From Phoebastria nigripes (lineage: Eukaryota; Chordata; Aves; Procellariiformes; Diomedeidae), in the NCBI GenBank assembly GCA_035582835.1, contig JAYKAV010001798.1, positions 255,110 through 319,109 of the forward strand: a stretch of DNA of 64,000 nt, given 5' to 3'. Below the pieces are notes generated by a model. The model was given only the letters and a program-made list of their open reading frames with translations. It ran no database searches and was not told the origin of the DNA. Position 1 is the stretch's first letter. Every line of letters begins with the position of its first letter. Below, in pieces: positions 24,230-36,500 of this stretch. A program made the translations under genes and the position numbers.

Positions 24230-24958
24230 AAACACGACCGACACGGACTTTTCGCAGGACAGATTTCATCCCGAGTGCCCGGTCCAGAGGGCGGGTTTCC
24301 CGGTGGGGAGGCATCCACCTCTCCCTCCCCGCTAGCCGGTCACGGAGGGACAGCGCCTCGGGTCTCGCCCGCGGGCCGTGCGGCGCCCACGCCCGCGGCT
24401 CGCTGCTCAGCGCTGCCGCCCTGGAGACAGGGGGGCTTGGGAGCGCCACCTCCCCCTCACAGCGCACGGAAGGTGAGCCGGTACGCGGCTCCCCGCGGCC
24501 GGACAGCCAGGGCCGGGCCGCCGTCCCACCACCGCGCAGCTCCGCGGCCGCCGAGGCGACGCGGGCAGCTCCGCGGGGGCGCCTCCAGGGACTAGAGCCG
24601 TGGGTACGAGGGCGAAGGGGCACCTGTTTCACGGCCCGCGCGGGCGCGTGTGAAGCAGAAGACGGCGCGTCCGTGGCGGGGCGAAGAAGCGGGGCACATC
24701 CGCGGGATGGCCGGGAAGGGCTGCGCGGAGCTCCGACACTCGGAGGGGCGCGGAGGAGGGACACGAGGGCACACGTGTGGTGCGGGGCGGCAGGGCAGGG
24801 GATGCCGGCGCTGCCCTCCCCTCCGCGGCCGGGCAGACGCCGAAGCGACGCCTCAAACTCGTCCTCGCCTCTGCGCTCACCTGTGCTGCGCGGGGAGCCA
24901 CGGCCATCGTGGGGGCACCCCCGCCCCCACCGCTGCGGAGCCGGCCGGCAAGAGCGCA

Positions 24959-24964
24959 CCTTAC
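24959..24964 (-). other. Splice donor of C8orf34 exon 1
   Basis: The minus-strand sequence after the last exon base reads GTAAGG, following CTTCGAG. It matches the vertebrate U2 donor consensus (AG|GTAAGG) and fixes the exon end. Confidence 0.85.
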
Positions 24965-25033
24965 CTCGAAGAGGGGACCGATCTTATTCTTCTCCAGGTA
25001 AGCTTGGATCCTGGTCTGCTGGTGAGACGCCAT
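24965..25033 (-). CDS. C8orf34: C8orf34 (VEST1) first coding exon
   Basis: Read on the minus strand, an ATG at 25033 opens 23 codons, MASHQQ followed by TRIQAYLEKNKIGPLFE. The exon ends in phase 0 at 24965, directly before GTAAGG, a good splice donor. I recognise this as the N-terminus of C8orf34/VEST1, recalled in mammals as MASPPQ followed by the same TRIQAYLEKNKIGPLFE. That region begins a predicted dimerisation/docking domain of the type found in the PKA regulatory subunit, and the family is reported in the inner-ear vestibule. Its biochemical role is unknown. The start context has G at +4 but T at -3. The frame stays open upstream to at least 25135, but the only candidate starts there are non-AUG. 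The exon lies inside a CpG island, as expected for a first exon. Exon 2, expected to continue with ELMTKLI.., was not found in the window, so intron 1 exceeds 24.9 kb. The identification is from memory, not from a search. Confidence 0.85.
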
Positions 25034-25377
25034 GAAGAGCTCCGGAGGCGGGGGCTGGAGCTCCTCTCCCCCGGCGGCGGCTGCAGTCCCTCCGGCTGCT
25101 CGCGGCTCACTCCCCCGCCGCCCAAGGACTGCCACAGCTGGAGCGGGGGGAGGCGCTGCGAAGGGGCGGTAACCCGAAGTCCCCGGGACGGAGCTAACTC
25201 AGGTAACCGCGGGGNCAGCCGGGTGCCAGTCGCCCGCTTAACTAGGCGCGGGGCGGTGGCGGGCTGTCTCCCCTCAGGGAGCAGCGGGCGGGCGCTGCCT
25301 AGAGCGGAGCATGGTGCAGGGAGGAGAAGAGCTGCAAAGGCGGCCCCTGAGCCCGCGCCGCTCCGCGCTCTGTCTCT

Positions 25378-25391
25378 GTGTGTGTGTGTGC
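25378..25391 (+). repeat. (TG)n microsatellite in the island
   Basis: A short run of TG dinucleotides lies inside the CpG island, probably in or just upstream of the C8orf34 5' UTR. Confidence 0.7.
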
Positions 25392-25470
25392 GCCTGTGCC
25401 TGGCAGCGCCTTGGTTACGGCAACAGCCGCGGCTCGAGCTGCCGCCCTCGCGACAGCGCCGCTCCCGAAG

Positions 25471-25475
25471 CCAAT
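25471..25475 (+). promoter_or_regulatory. CCAAT box in the island
   Basis: The sequence GAAGCCAATGGCCG contains a CCAAT pentamer of the kind bound by NF-Y. It lies about 440 bp upstream of the C8orf34 ATG and would read as ATTGG towards that gene. Only the motif is visible; binding is inferred. Confidence 0.4.
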
Positions 25476-25503
25476 GGCCGGGGGCTCCTGTCAGCGCCGC
25501 GGC

Positions 25504-25523
25504 CGTTGGCGCCCGTTGGCGCC
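25504..25523. promoter_or_regulatory. Tandem CGTTGGCGCC, E2F-like
   Basis: The decamer CGTTGGCGCC occurs twice without a gap, 29 bp to the right of the CCAAT box. TTGGCGCC resembles an E2F site (TTTSGCGC) and contains the palindrome GGCGCC. The exact duplication is visible; a role as a factor site is inferred. Confidence 0.35.
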
Positions 25524-25880
25524 CGGGCTCCGGCGCACAAAAGGCGGGAGCGAGGGAAGGAGGAGGAGAGCGGGCGGGAGGCGGCGGCNGCTGCTGCTCT
25601 GCCTCCTTCCCTCCGCTGCCTCTCCCGTGCCCGCCCGGGGACGGGCTTCTCCTCCGGCGGAGCCGAGTTCCCGCTCTTCGGGGGCGCTGCCTGCGCGCCT
25701 GCGTTTTGCCAGGGACCCCGCCTGGCTCCGCTCCCCCAGGCTAGGAGTCCCCCGGGCGGGGGGTGAGCGTCGCGGGCCGCCCAGCGTGAGGGGCCTGACC
25801 GGCACTCGAAAACTTCAGCTGGCGGAGGGTCGCGAGGGAGTGAAACGAGTCGCTCAGCGAGCAGGGAATGGCGGTGCCGG

Positions 25881-27430
25881 GACTACAGCCAACGCTTTTC
25901 CTTAATTTTTGTTTAAATTATTTTTAAATCTTAAAATGCTGCCTTTCTTATGATACCGATGAAATTCCCAATTAGCAACACCGAGTATCTTAATACGATA
26001 ATTCGAGTAGCTATGTAGGTGCACCCTGGTCACAGGTTGTGTCGAGTTCCCTCCAACAGCCGAGGGCTCTTGTCCAAAACCCGGTGGAGTAAATGAGAAA
26101 TTTCCAGCTGGCTTCAGGGAGTAGTGAGTTAATGGCTACATCAAAGAAGCAGTATTTATTCTTTCTTCACGTCAAGTAATTAGTTCCCCACCTTTTCTGG
26201 AAGCAGGGTCATAACCAGCTTTTTTTTTTCTCTCTAGAGAAGAACAAACAAAAACATGCTTCTCGGGATTTGACACTTCTGTTCTTCTGCAACAACTGAT
26301 TCTGCTGTACCAGCATTCACCTGTTAAAAAAAAAAAAGTAAAAAAGACATATCTTGTTTCTTCATAAGATTTTTTTAAAAGCATAAAACAGCTTTGAAGA
26401 ATATTGGGAACATTCAGCACATCTGCTGAATCAGGCTGCCTGCTCCCAATCAAGCAGTGTTCTGCAAATGCAAGAGTACAAGCCTCTCCGGATTCAGAAA
26501 CCATTAAAGAAAGGGATTAATTTTGTCAGGAGTCAAAAGATCATGAGTTCTGCTCCCATAGCCATTGTTGTTTGACTTCAAAGTCCTCCTTACTGACCTA
26601 AAACTCATGCCTCTACCTAGAAGGAGGTCAGGTGTAAGTGTATTATAAAAAGAGTTTGCAGGGCACCTTGTAACATAAGCAATAGCTTGTAGAATTCTTT
26701 AATGGTTTTGCTGGAACATGCTCAGTTTCACTGCTTCTCCCCGTCTCAGTGAGGCAGAGTGTTTATTTTCTGTAGTAGCCGCTAAAAAATGGCCTTTTTT
26801 AATTTGGATTTTTAGTGTGTTGGTAGTCTTCTAAAATTCATAACAGCTCAGGGTTTTAGCGTACCATCTCCAACAAAGTACAGCTGCTTTACTTGGTGCC
26901 ACTTAAATAATATGGTGCTAAGCTAGTTTAATCAGCCTAATGAGGATCATACAATCATAAGGGTAATTGCCAGTGATGCAGGTTGTCTATAGTGGCTCTA
27001 GTGATTCCCATCAGATGAGGATGTTTGTAAAATTTCACAAATCTCACCAGAACCCAGACTGCTCCAATAGATAAAAGTCCCCCACTTTGCAAAATGATGC
27101 TTCCCTCCCATGATCCAAAAATAAGAACATATGTTTCTATAGCCCTACACAGCCTGATTTTTCAAAGCTGCAGTACTTCCAGACTTGCTGGGACCTGACC
27201 GCACCAGGACCTGCAAACTATCACTGCTCTATGTAGACCAATAAGAGAGGACTGAAGAAAAGAAACAAGACTATCAGCAATATAAATAGAAAAGAGAACT
27301 TATTAAAGGGGGTTTTAAAGATAGCATGACTGTCTATGGTTGCATATTGTGCAATTAGCTAGATCCTAAGATCTCACTGTTAAAACCTCAGAGTTTTGGG
27401 TTTTGGTTGTGGGTTTTTTTTTTTCTCCCA
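25881..27430. other. DNA upstream of the C8orf34 CpG island
   Basis: AT-rich single-copy-looking sequence between the island and a CR1 fragment. No coding sequence recognised. A minus-strand frame at 26172-26504 (110 codons) has no recognisable domain and begins at a non-ATG codon. Confidence 0.55.
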
Positions 27431-27554
27431 CAGAATCACAGAATGGTTGAGGTTGGAAGGAACCAGCCCAACCCCCCTGCTACAGCAGGGTCACCTAGAG
27501 CTGGTTGCCCAGCACTGTTTCCAGATGGCTTGAGTATCTCCAAGGATGCTGGAT
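27431..27554 (-). mobile_element. CR1 LINE 3' end fragment
   Basis: CAGAATCACAGAATGGTTGA, GGTTGGAAGGAACC, CAACCCCCCTGCTACAGCAG, GGTCACCTAGAGC and TATCTCCAAGGATG match the reverse complement of the chicken-repeat-1 3' end, whose terminal (ATTCTATG)n repeat reads here as AGAATCACAG. The copy is 5'-truncated at about 120 bp and lacks about 20 bp of the consensus after GGAACC. CR1 is the dominant LINE of birds and supports the avian assignment. Confidence 0.9.
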
Positions 27555-30500
27555 CTTTCTGGTATCTTGTCATTTTTGCTTCCCATTTCCCTAGACCTTC
27601 TTTTCCTTCTCTTAATTCTCACCCAGACACATAATCTAGACTTTCCAGTTGGCTTGGGAAACACACTAGCAATCCTACTGTGGCTGGGAAAGCTTCCAAG
27701 GCCAAATGCAGAATTACCTTTCTAAACAGACACACCTCATAATCCCACAGCTCCCATAACACTTAACTGACAGGTTATCCTTTTATATGGATTAGGCACT
27801 TCAGGGAGGCATGAACAGAGATAGTCCCTTACCAAGAGCTTCCTGTTACTGTTTCCTGGTTGAAGGTCTCCAGCAGCTCTCTAACAGAAAGCTCTCAGAG
27901 TGCTGAAGTATGGGAGTGCAGGTGTGTCCTGCAGAGAGCATAGGCTCAGTGACATGATAGGGTAGGAAAAGGAACTTCATTGTTAGCATTTTTTCTTCTT
28001 TTTCTAAGAAAGCACAAAAACTTTTGCTAGATTTAAGACAAGCCACACTAAGATAGCTATCAATAAATACCTGTGATTTGCAAATAAGCACAGAGAGCTG
28101 GGTATGTCCCTTCTGTCCTCTCAGTTGTTAGGGGAAAAATATTTTTTTAAAATTTAATTAATATACTTCAAATTAGTTTTTAAAATTGGTATCAATACAG
28201 GTCTTTTATCATTTTAATACTGAAGCATCATAGATTTTAAAAAAATCTCTTGGATTAAAATTACTGATTGGGACATGCATAAATTTATATTACTCTCAGC
28301 AATCTTTTTGTATGAGCAACTGAACACTAAATTACTTTAGAACCCAAGTAATAAAATATAGTCTCTGTATTGTGCTTTGCTATGATCCTTGTTTCATTTC
28401 GTAGATACTTTCCTTTAAATAACAGTATACAGAATGCACATCTATGTTAACACTCAGGACTGAACTGCAAGAACAGAAATGACTGCAAAAATTTGCACAC
28501 AGGCACCAAAAAACGAAAGGTGTCCCGATTTCAAATTATATGCACCACACAAAGTAAAAACCATAAGATTAAAAAAAAAACAGGGAGAGGGACAAAAGAA
28601 CAGAGCTAATTTTAAGATGCTTGTGACCACACTCTATCCTGTGTCCGCACCTGTGATACTTGAGCTCCATCATATGTTGGTGGTTTTCTCATCCTTCACT
28701 CTTCTCACCAAGAGAAAGACGAGTGTGCATGTTTTGGTAGGTTGTTTCTGGTTTGACTTACTTAGTTCAAGAACTTCACTACAGTAGGGGCCCATTAAGT
28801 AATTCCATAGTATTCTACATAATTTCAGTCCTGTCATCCATTTTTCAGGAATAAGATTGCTGCAGTTCCAACGCTGAGCACCAAACTGTCAAAGTTATGG
28901 GCACTTGCAGTACCTGTTCATCATTGCTGGAGTTAAAATACCCAGGCTTTACATGCAAAGAAGGTGTTCTTCAGGAGTCAGAGCTGCCACTGCCTGGCAG
29001 AAAAGGAAACTGATGACTTGGCTGTCTGTAAAGGTACTCTGTGGGTCACAAATACCCAGTGCCAAGTCAACGATTTTCTCCCTGCTGGCTAAAATTTGAT
29101 CCATATGCTCTGTAGGAAGTTTATTTTTTGAGATGGCATCTGGAGTGCAAAAGAGACATTAAGATCTAAGAGAAATCTATAGTGGCAATATATGAATTTA
29201 TCACAGACCTTTACATGGCTTTGTAGCTCCCATTAAATGCTTTATGTTTCAGCTATCAAAAATCATCACTAGAAATTCCTTAATGAACCTTTCAAACCAC
29301 AATTAGAGGAAAAAAAAAAGAACAACTAGCAGGCACATTAGAAGAGGTAGTATTCCTCAAAACCTGGTGATATTTTCTTGATAAAGCTTTCAATTTTGTC
29401 AATGTTTCCTTTAATGTAATAACTTTATAACAAAAGAATTCTTCTTCCATTACTGCGGTCTGTTTCTATTGAGTTTGATATTCTATGCAAAGTCATTATC
29501 TACTTCATGAAGAAGTAAGAGAGCCATTAGTCAACAGCTGACTAAATGTAATTCTTACAGTACGCTTGTACTTTAAAAAAATGCAACCGAAGTTACCTTC
29601 AGGAAAATAAAATCCCTGAGTTCCTGCACTTTATACACGAGGCATTGTTTTTTATTGCTAAAGCATAGTCTTGGAACTTTACAAACCCCTGTTGTAAAAT
29701 TTCCTAAAACAGCACACACACACACACTGGCTGAATATTGCAGTGCTTCAAGCTGTTTAAAATAATGGAGGTCTAGCAGTTCCTGACCTAGAAAGCTGCC
29801 ATCTAGCTTTTTATTTAGTATTCCCCTAAAAATGGATCTGCTTAGATAGCATGTTGTCAAAAGAAATTGAAGCATCTTGGTACATTGTACTGAAATACCC
29901 AATTTACCTTTTATCCCATATCAAGTTAGCAGACAGAACTGGGAATAACGTCCCTGGAGGGCTCATGCCAATGCTTTGGTATACTTAATTTTGTTTGATG
30001 TTTTTTTTAGACCTACTCAGTATAGGATAATATCCCCACAAGCATCAGCTTGAGTTTAGGCAACCTTGAATATCCTTTCTATGGTTTTCTATTCGCACCA
30101 AGATAAGAGCCATACAACTTCAAAATCTGGGCTAGACTCAGACTTCTTGTAAAGAGCAAGGATTCCTTTGCATCATCATTCTCCTAGAGAATTCATTCTA
30201 AGTTTTGGATATTTTGTCCTTTGTGATCTTGGCCACAAACACTCAGCCTCTGTGGTAAAACATTTCCTATTCCCTACAGGGCAGGAACCCTTGGGAACTC
30301 AGGCTCTCAATAAGGACAAGAGCAAATCACTAGAAAATCCAAGATTCATAAACCACACTGTGCTTAAGGAGGATGAGTGACTACCTCTTTGACTCCTTTT
30401 ATTCTCAGATGTATTGTGTAATTTGTTTTCATTCATCATGTTCACTTTCCTGCTTCCAATAGTTTTTTTCAGGAATTCTCTTCTCACATGCTATTCATAG

Positions 30501-32037
30501 AAAAATCCATCTAAACTTGAAAAATTTAGTTAATATCATATTGCCAATCCAACTGTTAATAGAAATTACTACTCTTTCAAGACTTTATTGCAGCTTATAT
30601 CCATTTTAACACTTCTATAGTTGTCTTCTTTCTGTTTGGCTAGACATAAACATAATACATTAGTAAAAGGAAAAGCAGCAGTACTTATGAGCACACTGAT
30701 GATAGAGCAGGACCTGACTGCATATATTAAATACGTTTCAAGGACAAATCTGCTCTGACATTTCACAGTTTAAGTGCAGTGCAGAAGACTACAGACAGGC
30801 ATTATTAGGAAGCCCGCTAAGACTACAATGGAGCCTCGTAAGCAGAGCTCTTAGTATCCTCCTAAAGATGGATAGGCCAGATTCATATTCAGCTACACTA
30901 ACACCCAGGGACTCAAATAATTACATAAAAGACTTACCACACCAACTGACAGTTACATTCTTCTTCCCTTCTGAGGGATACTAATATTGATTTAATTATT
31001 TGGTAGTGGCTAAGAGCATAAAAATACAAGCCTTCAAAAACTGTTCCTTTCCCCTCCCTCTCTAGCACTGCCAGACCACAGGTGCATTTGTCTATGCACT
31101 GTTGGCATTCTGGTAGCGTGGATGGCAGCGAGGACTGAACAAGACCTTTTGGCATGTCCAAGAGTCTGGTCTAGTTCCTCTAGCTCGTGACTAGTAACTC
31201 TAATATTATGCAGACCAGCCACTAGAGGGGAATAAAGAGTCACACTCTACTAACATGGGTTACTGCATTGTAAACTGCTTTGCAGGAAGATCTCAGATGT
31301 GGCCATGAGCAAGTGCCGTATCTGACTCAGCTGGCCACTCCAGTTCATGCTGTAGTCTGATTACATTTGTGCGTGCATACTGCATTCAGACAGCAGGGTT
31401 TACTTAAGGGTCTATAAACCTGGAATATGTTTGTATACTCACTGCATAATTATTATAAAAGTTTGTACTGCTAACTGTATCCTAATTACTTGCAGTGGTA
31501 AAGTCATATAGGCTCTGAACCACCAAGCATTTAATCATGTTTTTTAGCTAAAAACATGCATGTAAGTTAGGTTGTCAGGTGCTTAAAGGTAAANGTATTT
31601 AAAGTGCGTTGCTAGATGATAACTGTTTCAAGGCGGGGATGGTAGGGACAGCAGAAGATATCAGTCTCAGCTAACTCTAGCCTAGGAGGGCTGTTAAGCC
31701 TTAGCTGACTATAAGACACTCCTCCGGGAAACTATTGAAAGCAGGTAACATTACTAAAGCTGCTGAAGAGTGAACCAGTGCAGAAGCCAATCTAGGCAGA
31801 GGAAGTTTAGGACAACTGGTTTTCAGACGTTCAAGTTAGCTTTTGTGTATACAACTTGGGCTCCTCTGCTCTTAACAACACAAATTAACAATAGTCAAGG
31901 ATTCTCCTTACTCATAAGGAATCCCCAAAATGCAGAGGAGACTGTTTTCCAGGGTGCTTTTTATTACCAGAACATACCTAAGAATGAACAGGATTATGGT
32001 CAACGAGCATACCAGTAATGCCAACTTCCAACATTTT

Positions 32038-32059
32038 AAAAAAAAAAAAAAAAAAAAAA
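32038..32059 (+). repeat. Poly(A) run of 22
   Basis: An uninterrupted run of A. No recognisable processed-gene body precedes it, so it is treated as simple sequence. Confidence 0.8.
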
Positions 32060-33555
32060 GGCCAAAATTATTGAGACCTTAAAATATATTTTAAATCTTT
32101 AAATTTCACAGTTTCAAGGCCTCTGGGCCCCTTTTCTCCCCTGCCCCCTCCCCTGACACAAAGCTGTGATCTCTAGTAACTTTTTTATAGTGAAAGCAAG
32201 GATTCTGTTGTAGCCATTTGATTGCAGGAGCTAGAGGCAGAAAAAAACCAACACTAAACATAAAAGGAGTAATGGTAAAAAATATATGAGTTGGCAACAC
32301 TGCTGTATCTTCTTTCCCAGGCTTAATGGAGCTGGATTTGAAGACAATACCCAGGGACAAGAGCTTAAAAATTGAAAATTTACTAACCTAAAGATTGCTA
32401 TCTTCACACAAAAATCCAGGCAAAGAGGTATGTGTTGCTTTTTAGTGAGAGGGAGGCTAGCAATGATCCCATTTAATTTCCTGTAGTAGGAAGCTTAACA
32501 ACTATTCAATAATAATATCTTCTCAGGTGATTACTGCTTATACTTGGAGGGATGTGAAATTAGAGGAAGTCCTTGAAATATTAATGCCAATGCCCATTAC
32601 AGTCCTTGAAGAGGAGGACAAGGACCTTGGACTGAATGTGCCATTAAATGCTTGCCCTTGGCAGTGTTGCAGCCATCACACACATATCTGATTCTTTCTG
32701 AAGGGGAAAAATTCTTGGCTTGTGATCCATCCCCCTGGGTTTGTTTCTCATGGAAAATGCTGGACACAAGGTTACTTCATCATGGCTGATTTGCTTAATG
32801 GGGAAGAGAGATTGATATTTCTGCTATGAAAGTAACTGGAGTTTAACATTTCTGCATCTATCCGCTTTCATAAAGTTTCAACTGATTTTCCTAAAGCAGC
32901 ATGTATGCAGGTCTTCAGAGGCTGCTGCCTTGATAATGAGTTGCATTTTCCACCTGATACACCAAATCTTAGCCATACAGCTGTCTTCCACTAGCAATTA
33001 TGAACTTGGAGCATTTAAAAGAATATGCATTACAATAAGAACATACATCAGACAATTAGCAAAAAGGTAATTGAATTTGTCTCCTGTCCCAAAATAGAGG
33101 GAAAAGCTTGGCTTGTTATTAGTAACATGACATCCCTAATAACATTTTAAAATGTATTTTTAATCTAGGATTAATTTTCAAGCACTCAATAAAGCAATTT
33201 ACATTTCATAAGCTTCATTGTCCTAAACAATTTTGACATAAAGGATTATCTTCTGTAGCAAAATTGAAAGGCTCATTTGGAGACTATGTTACCTATGTGC
33301 CTGAGCTTTTTTATGAAAAATGTAGACGGTTATTTTGCTGGAAACTTTTTTCACGCACATAGAGGAATGTATTGTCTATTTTACAGAAATATTTTAGGTT
33401 CAGTCATGTTCTTATCAGGAAATTTAATTTCCAAACACTACATATAAAAAAATAATATGCGGGTTGGTACCGACTTCCCCTCAAAAGAATAAAGCATGCA
33501 AATATAGGCCACATATATTATAGAGATACTAATTCAGTGTTTATAAACAACACTT

Positions 33556-33572
33556 CAATTAACTGTTAATTG
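33556..33572. repeat. 17-bp palindrome CAATTAAC-T-GTTAATTG
   Basis: Perfect 8-base arms around a single T. The arms hold ATTAA homeodomain-like half-sites and AACTGTT resembles a MYB site. Only the symmetry is certain. Confidence 0.6.
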
Positions 33573-36500
33573 TATTTTTAAGTGTTCTAGGAGTCAAGAT
33601 TTTAATGTTTTGGTAATCATTGGCTGACCTGCTTTAAATCTTACTAGTGTGTTTATGTGAATTGGACCGCAGTTGTTCTATTCTGGTTGGATTTGTGGAC
33701 TGAATCTTGAATGTTTTGTTCTGTGGGAAATATTCGTGCCAACTGACCCATGTAGAATTATACTGTATTTTTATAATGCACTATAGAAATTCAGTATAGT
33801 GGCTTTCTTTACAACAAGAGCTATTTTCTAATTGTTAGGTAAGCATTAATACATGACTTAAAAGACTGTAATTTATGGACTTCAGTACATTATCAAAGAT
33901 AAGCATAAGAAATTTTTCACATCTGTCTGGCTTTTACGGCTTTTTGGCAAATGCTGTAGGGGAGGGATTTTTAAAAAGAAATGGGGATACTCACAATTGT
34001 GAATTTACATAAGACTTTTTGATGATGTCTAAATGATGGCATGGAAGCTGAAAAAGCATGGAGAGAAGCACAAGACTAAGTGATTGGAAAACCATTAAGG
34101 GAGGAAACTGTGCAAGTATCTACATAACTAACATAAATAGCGGGAGTGAGCAAAGTACTAGAATCATGCGGTGTACAACATTAATTCTCTGGAGAATGTG
34201 GAAAGGATCGTACACCGGGTATGATGATTCATTAGAAAATGGTATCTGTCAAGTTCACTATACTATGCTGTGCTGGCAGTTTTGTCAAGATGTCAAAGTA
34301 GACAACACATTTGTCTACTTGTGCCTAAGAAGAGAGGAAAAAGTTCCAAGAGGTTTGGAATCACACCTGCAAGACCGGAGCCTATGCCTCTGAATTTAGT
34401 GGTATCAGTATCAGGTCCACAGTAAGGATACAGGGTAAAAAGAACAGAAAGCCTGAAGCTTTGAAAGGAATTTTGAAAAGTTGTATTTCAGAAAACAGAA
34501 ATACATTGATCTGCCAGATTTGTTGGTGCAGCCTTTTTCTTAAGTAGCAACATGCTGCACTTGAGAAAAAATGCATGAATGAACAGTCTGTTCCAAACAG
34601 AGAAAATGTAAAAAAGATAACAGCATTGTCAGTATTGCCAACAGATTGTGAGCATGTACACAGGTTGCTATTACTGATCTTTAGATAAAGTACACTGGTA
34701 TTTGGAACATTTTGAAAGGTTTGAAGAATCAGTTTGGATAGTTATCGGAGATTAAATTGGTAGTGAACATGCTCCTAAACAATTAATCCACAAGCCCATT
34801 CAGGAATGCAATACCCCTCTTACTCAAATGTTTTTCCCATTTCTTTTCCCCCATTCACTTCCTGTTTATCATATATGATTGCTATGAAGAGGTATTCAAA
34901 ATAGATTAGTACATTATCCATCAAAGTAGATAAGCACAATATCTACTTCTTTATTGTTTATTAGTAAGGATGCTCTGCAAATTCAATAGCGTGGGGGAGA
35001 AAAAACCAAAGATGACTGGGGTTTGGTCTCCGGTACCTAAGCACATCACATGGAACAATCCAGATGTTCACTGACAATGCATTTTCCTACCATAAAATGA
35101 GCATCTCTCTCTTCTTCTACTTGCACTGAGTTTTCTCTGTCTAGTCTGTAAAGGCCTCTTACACACCCCACTTTCCCTTCTACTCCTTTCTTTGGCATAG
35201 ATTAAGCATTCCTGCCACTGAAAAAATTCTTTATCCCAGGATCTACCCTAACTACTCTCATCTCAGATGCTAACATGGGTTCCAAGGATGGGAATCTCAG
35301 TTTTTATTACTTCAGGCTTTGTTTCGCCCTTCTCATCTGCCTATGCTGAAACATTTGTAGTAAAGATACTTCTGTTTAAGATTGCAAATCTGATCTTTCA
35401 GTTCAATTATAAAGAAGGTAACCGGCTTCAGTACAACTTTGTTTCAATGACATTAAGAAATTGTACCTCAGGATTTAGTCCTCTATCTCCACCAATGGTA
35501 AAGTCTTGCTTCAAGAAATCACCATTTCAGTCTTCTACTCAAGCTCCTTAGGACAGAAAAATATTTGTAGTTATCTAACACCAGCTCTGTAGAAAGAATT
35601 ATTTCATTGCAGATGTTCTCCTCCATCATCAAGTTGCATTTACCTCTGCACTGAGATTGAAGTTGCACTGATTTTCAAAATTCTTCAATCCCCCTTCCAC
35701 CCACCATTCTTTACAAGAATTTTTCAATCTCAGTCACTGCCCTTAGGCACTGTTGGTGTCCTCTCTTACCTGATCCATAGTCTGCAATGATGACAAGTTT
35801 ATATTCTGTGTCATTTATTGGAAGATTAGTATTTGGAATATTTCTCCAAATCATTTATTTGCTAGCATCACAACAAAATTTTTACTTCTTTTTAGTTTAA
35901 AAATGCGTACCTATTTGAGTCATTATGCATGACAGCAATGAAGCTATGTACAAATATATTTCCTTTATAGAGTTGTGACTGGCTGGTCCAAATTCATGAG
36001 CTGTTTTCTACTGCATTGCATTTTAACAGAAATTCAAGTAGGATATACACAGGTACAAGTTAACAAGTTATAAGTCTTTTCACGACAAAATTAACTTTCA
36101 CAGTAACAAAATTTTCTTCTTAGTTTAAAAGTAGGTTAGCAATAAGAAATATTGACCTTTTAGTTTGTTAGTGTTTCTCATAATCGGAATAAACTGGTGT
36201 TTCAAATATGAATTCCCATTCCACTATAACCAGCACCTTAAACCAGTACATTCCAGTCAAATGGAATGGCTAGCATATGGGCATCCTCTTCAAATGTTCA
36301 TTCAATAAATTAAAAAAATACGTAATATTACAAAATTATCTAGTTCTGGTTTCTGAGAGAGGTTGAAATTACTCCAGCCTCCCATGAGGATATTATCTAA
36401 GGAGAGCAGGAGAGAAACTGCCATCTGAGAATTATTTTTAAAACATTGTAAATGTATCTTAAAGTGTTTTTAAAGTGGTTTTAAATGTTCACAGAAAGCA

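Larger units (their letters stand above)
1..24958 (-). other. C8orf34 intron 1 (partial, runs off left edge)
   Basis: No later C8orf34 exon was found on the minus strand between the exon 1 donor and the left edge, so this is the 5' part of a very long first intron. The mammalian gene is also large, with long introns. The intron contains two LTRs, a minisatellite, an inverted repeat and several unrecognised open frames, which have their own entries. Confidence 0.7.
24230..25880. promoter_or_regulatory. CpG island promoter of C8orf34
   Basis: G+C and CpG density rise sharply at about 24230 and fall at about 25880, where the sequence becomes T- and A-rich. The island surrounds the first coding exon. 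GC boxes are visible (GGGGCGG near 25156 and 25247), but I see no clear minus-strand TATA box, so this looks like a dispersed CpG-type promoter. The C8orf34 start site probably lies between about 25.05 and 25.5 kb. Long frames on both strands inside the island come from its low stop-codon density and are not genes. Two unresolved bases fall inside it (25215 and 25589). A transcript running to the right from the same island is plausible, because the human locus has an annotated antisense RNA, but this sequence does not show one. Confidence 0.85.

Noticed and set aside
25034..25135. Methionine start at 25135 for a longer C8orf34 protein
   Set aside because: The codon on the minus strand is GTG, not ATG, so it is not accepted as a start. 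It is mentioned only as a possible non-AUG extension.
24119..25905. Several 100-360-codon frames on both strands in the CpG island
   Set aside because: High G+C makes stop codons rare. The frames overlap each other on both strands and encode Arg/Pro/Gly/Ala-rich low-complexity peptides. Only the short exon at 24965-25033 has recognisable protein and a matching splice site.
32038..32059. Poly(A) tail of a processed pseudogene
   Set aside because: No gene-like body or flanking duplication is visible beside it.
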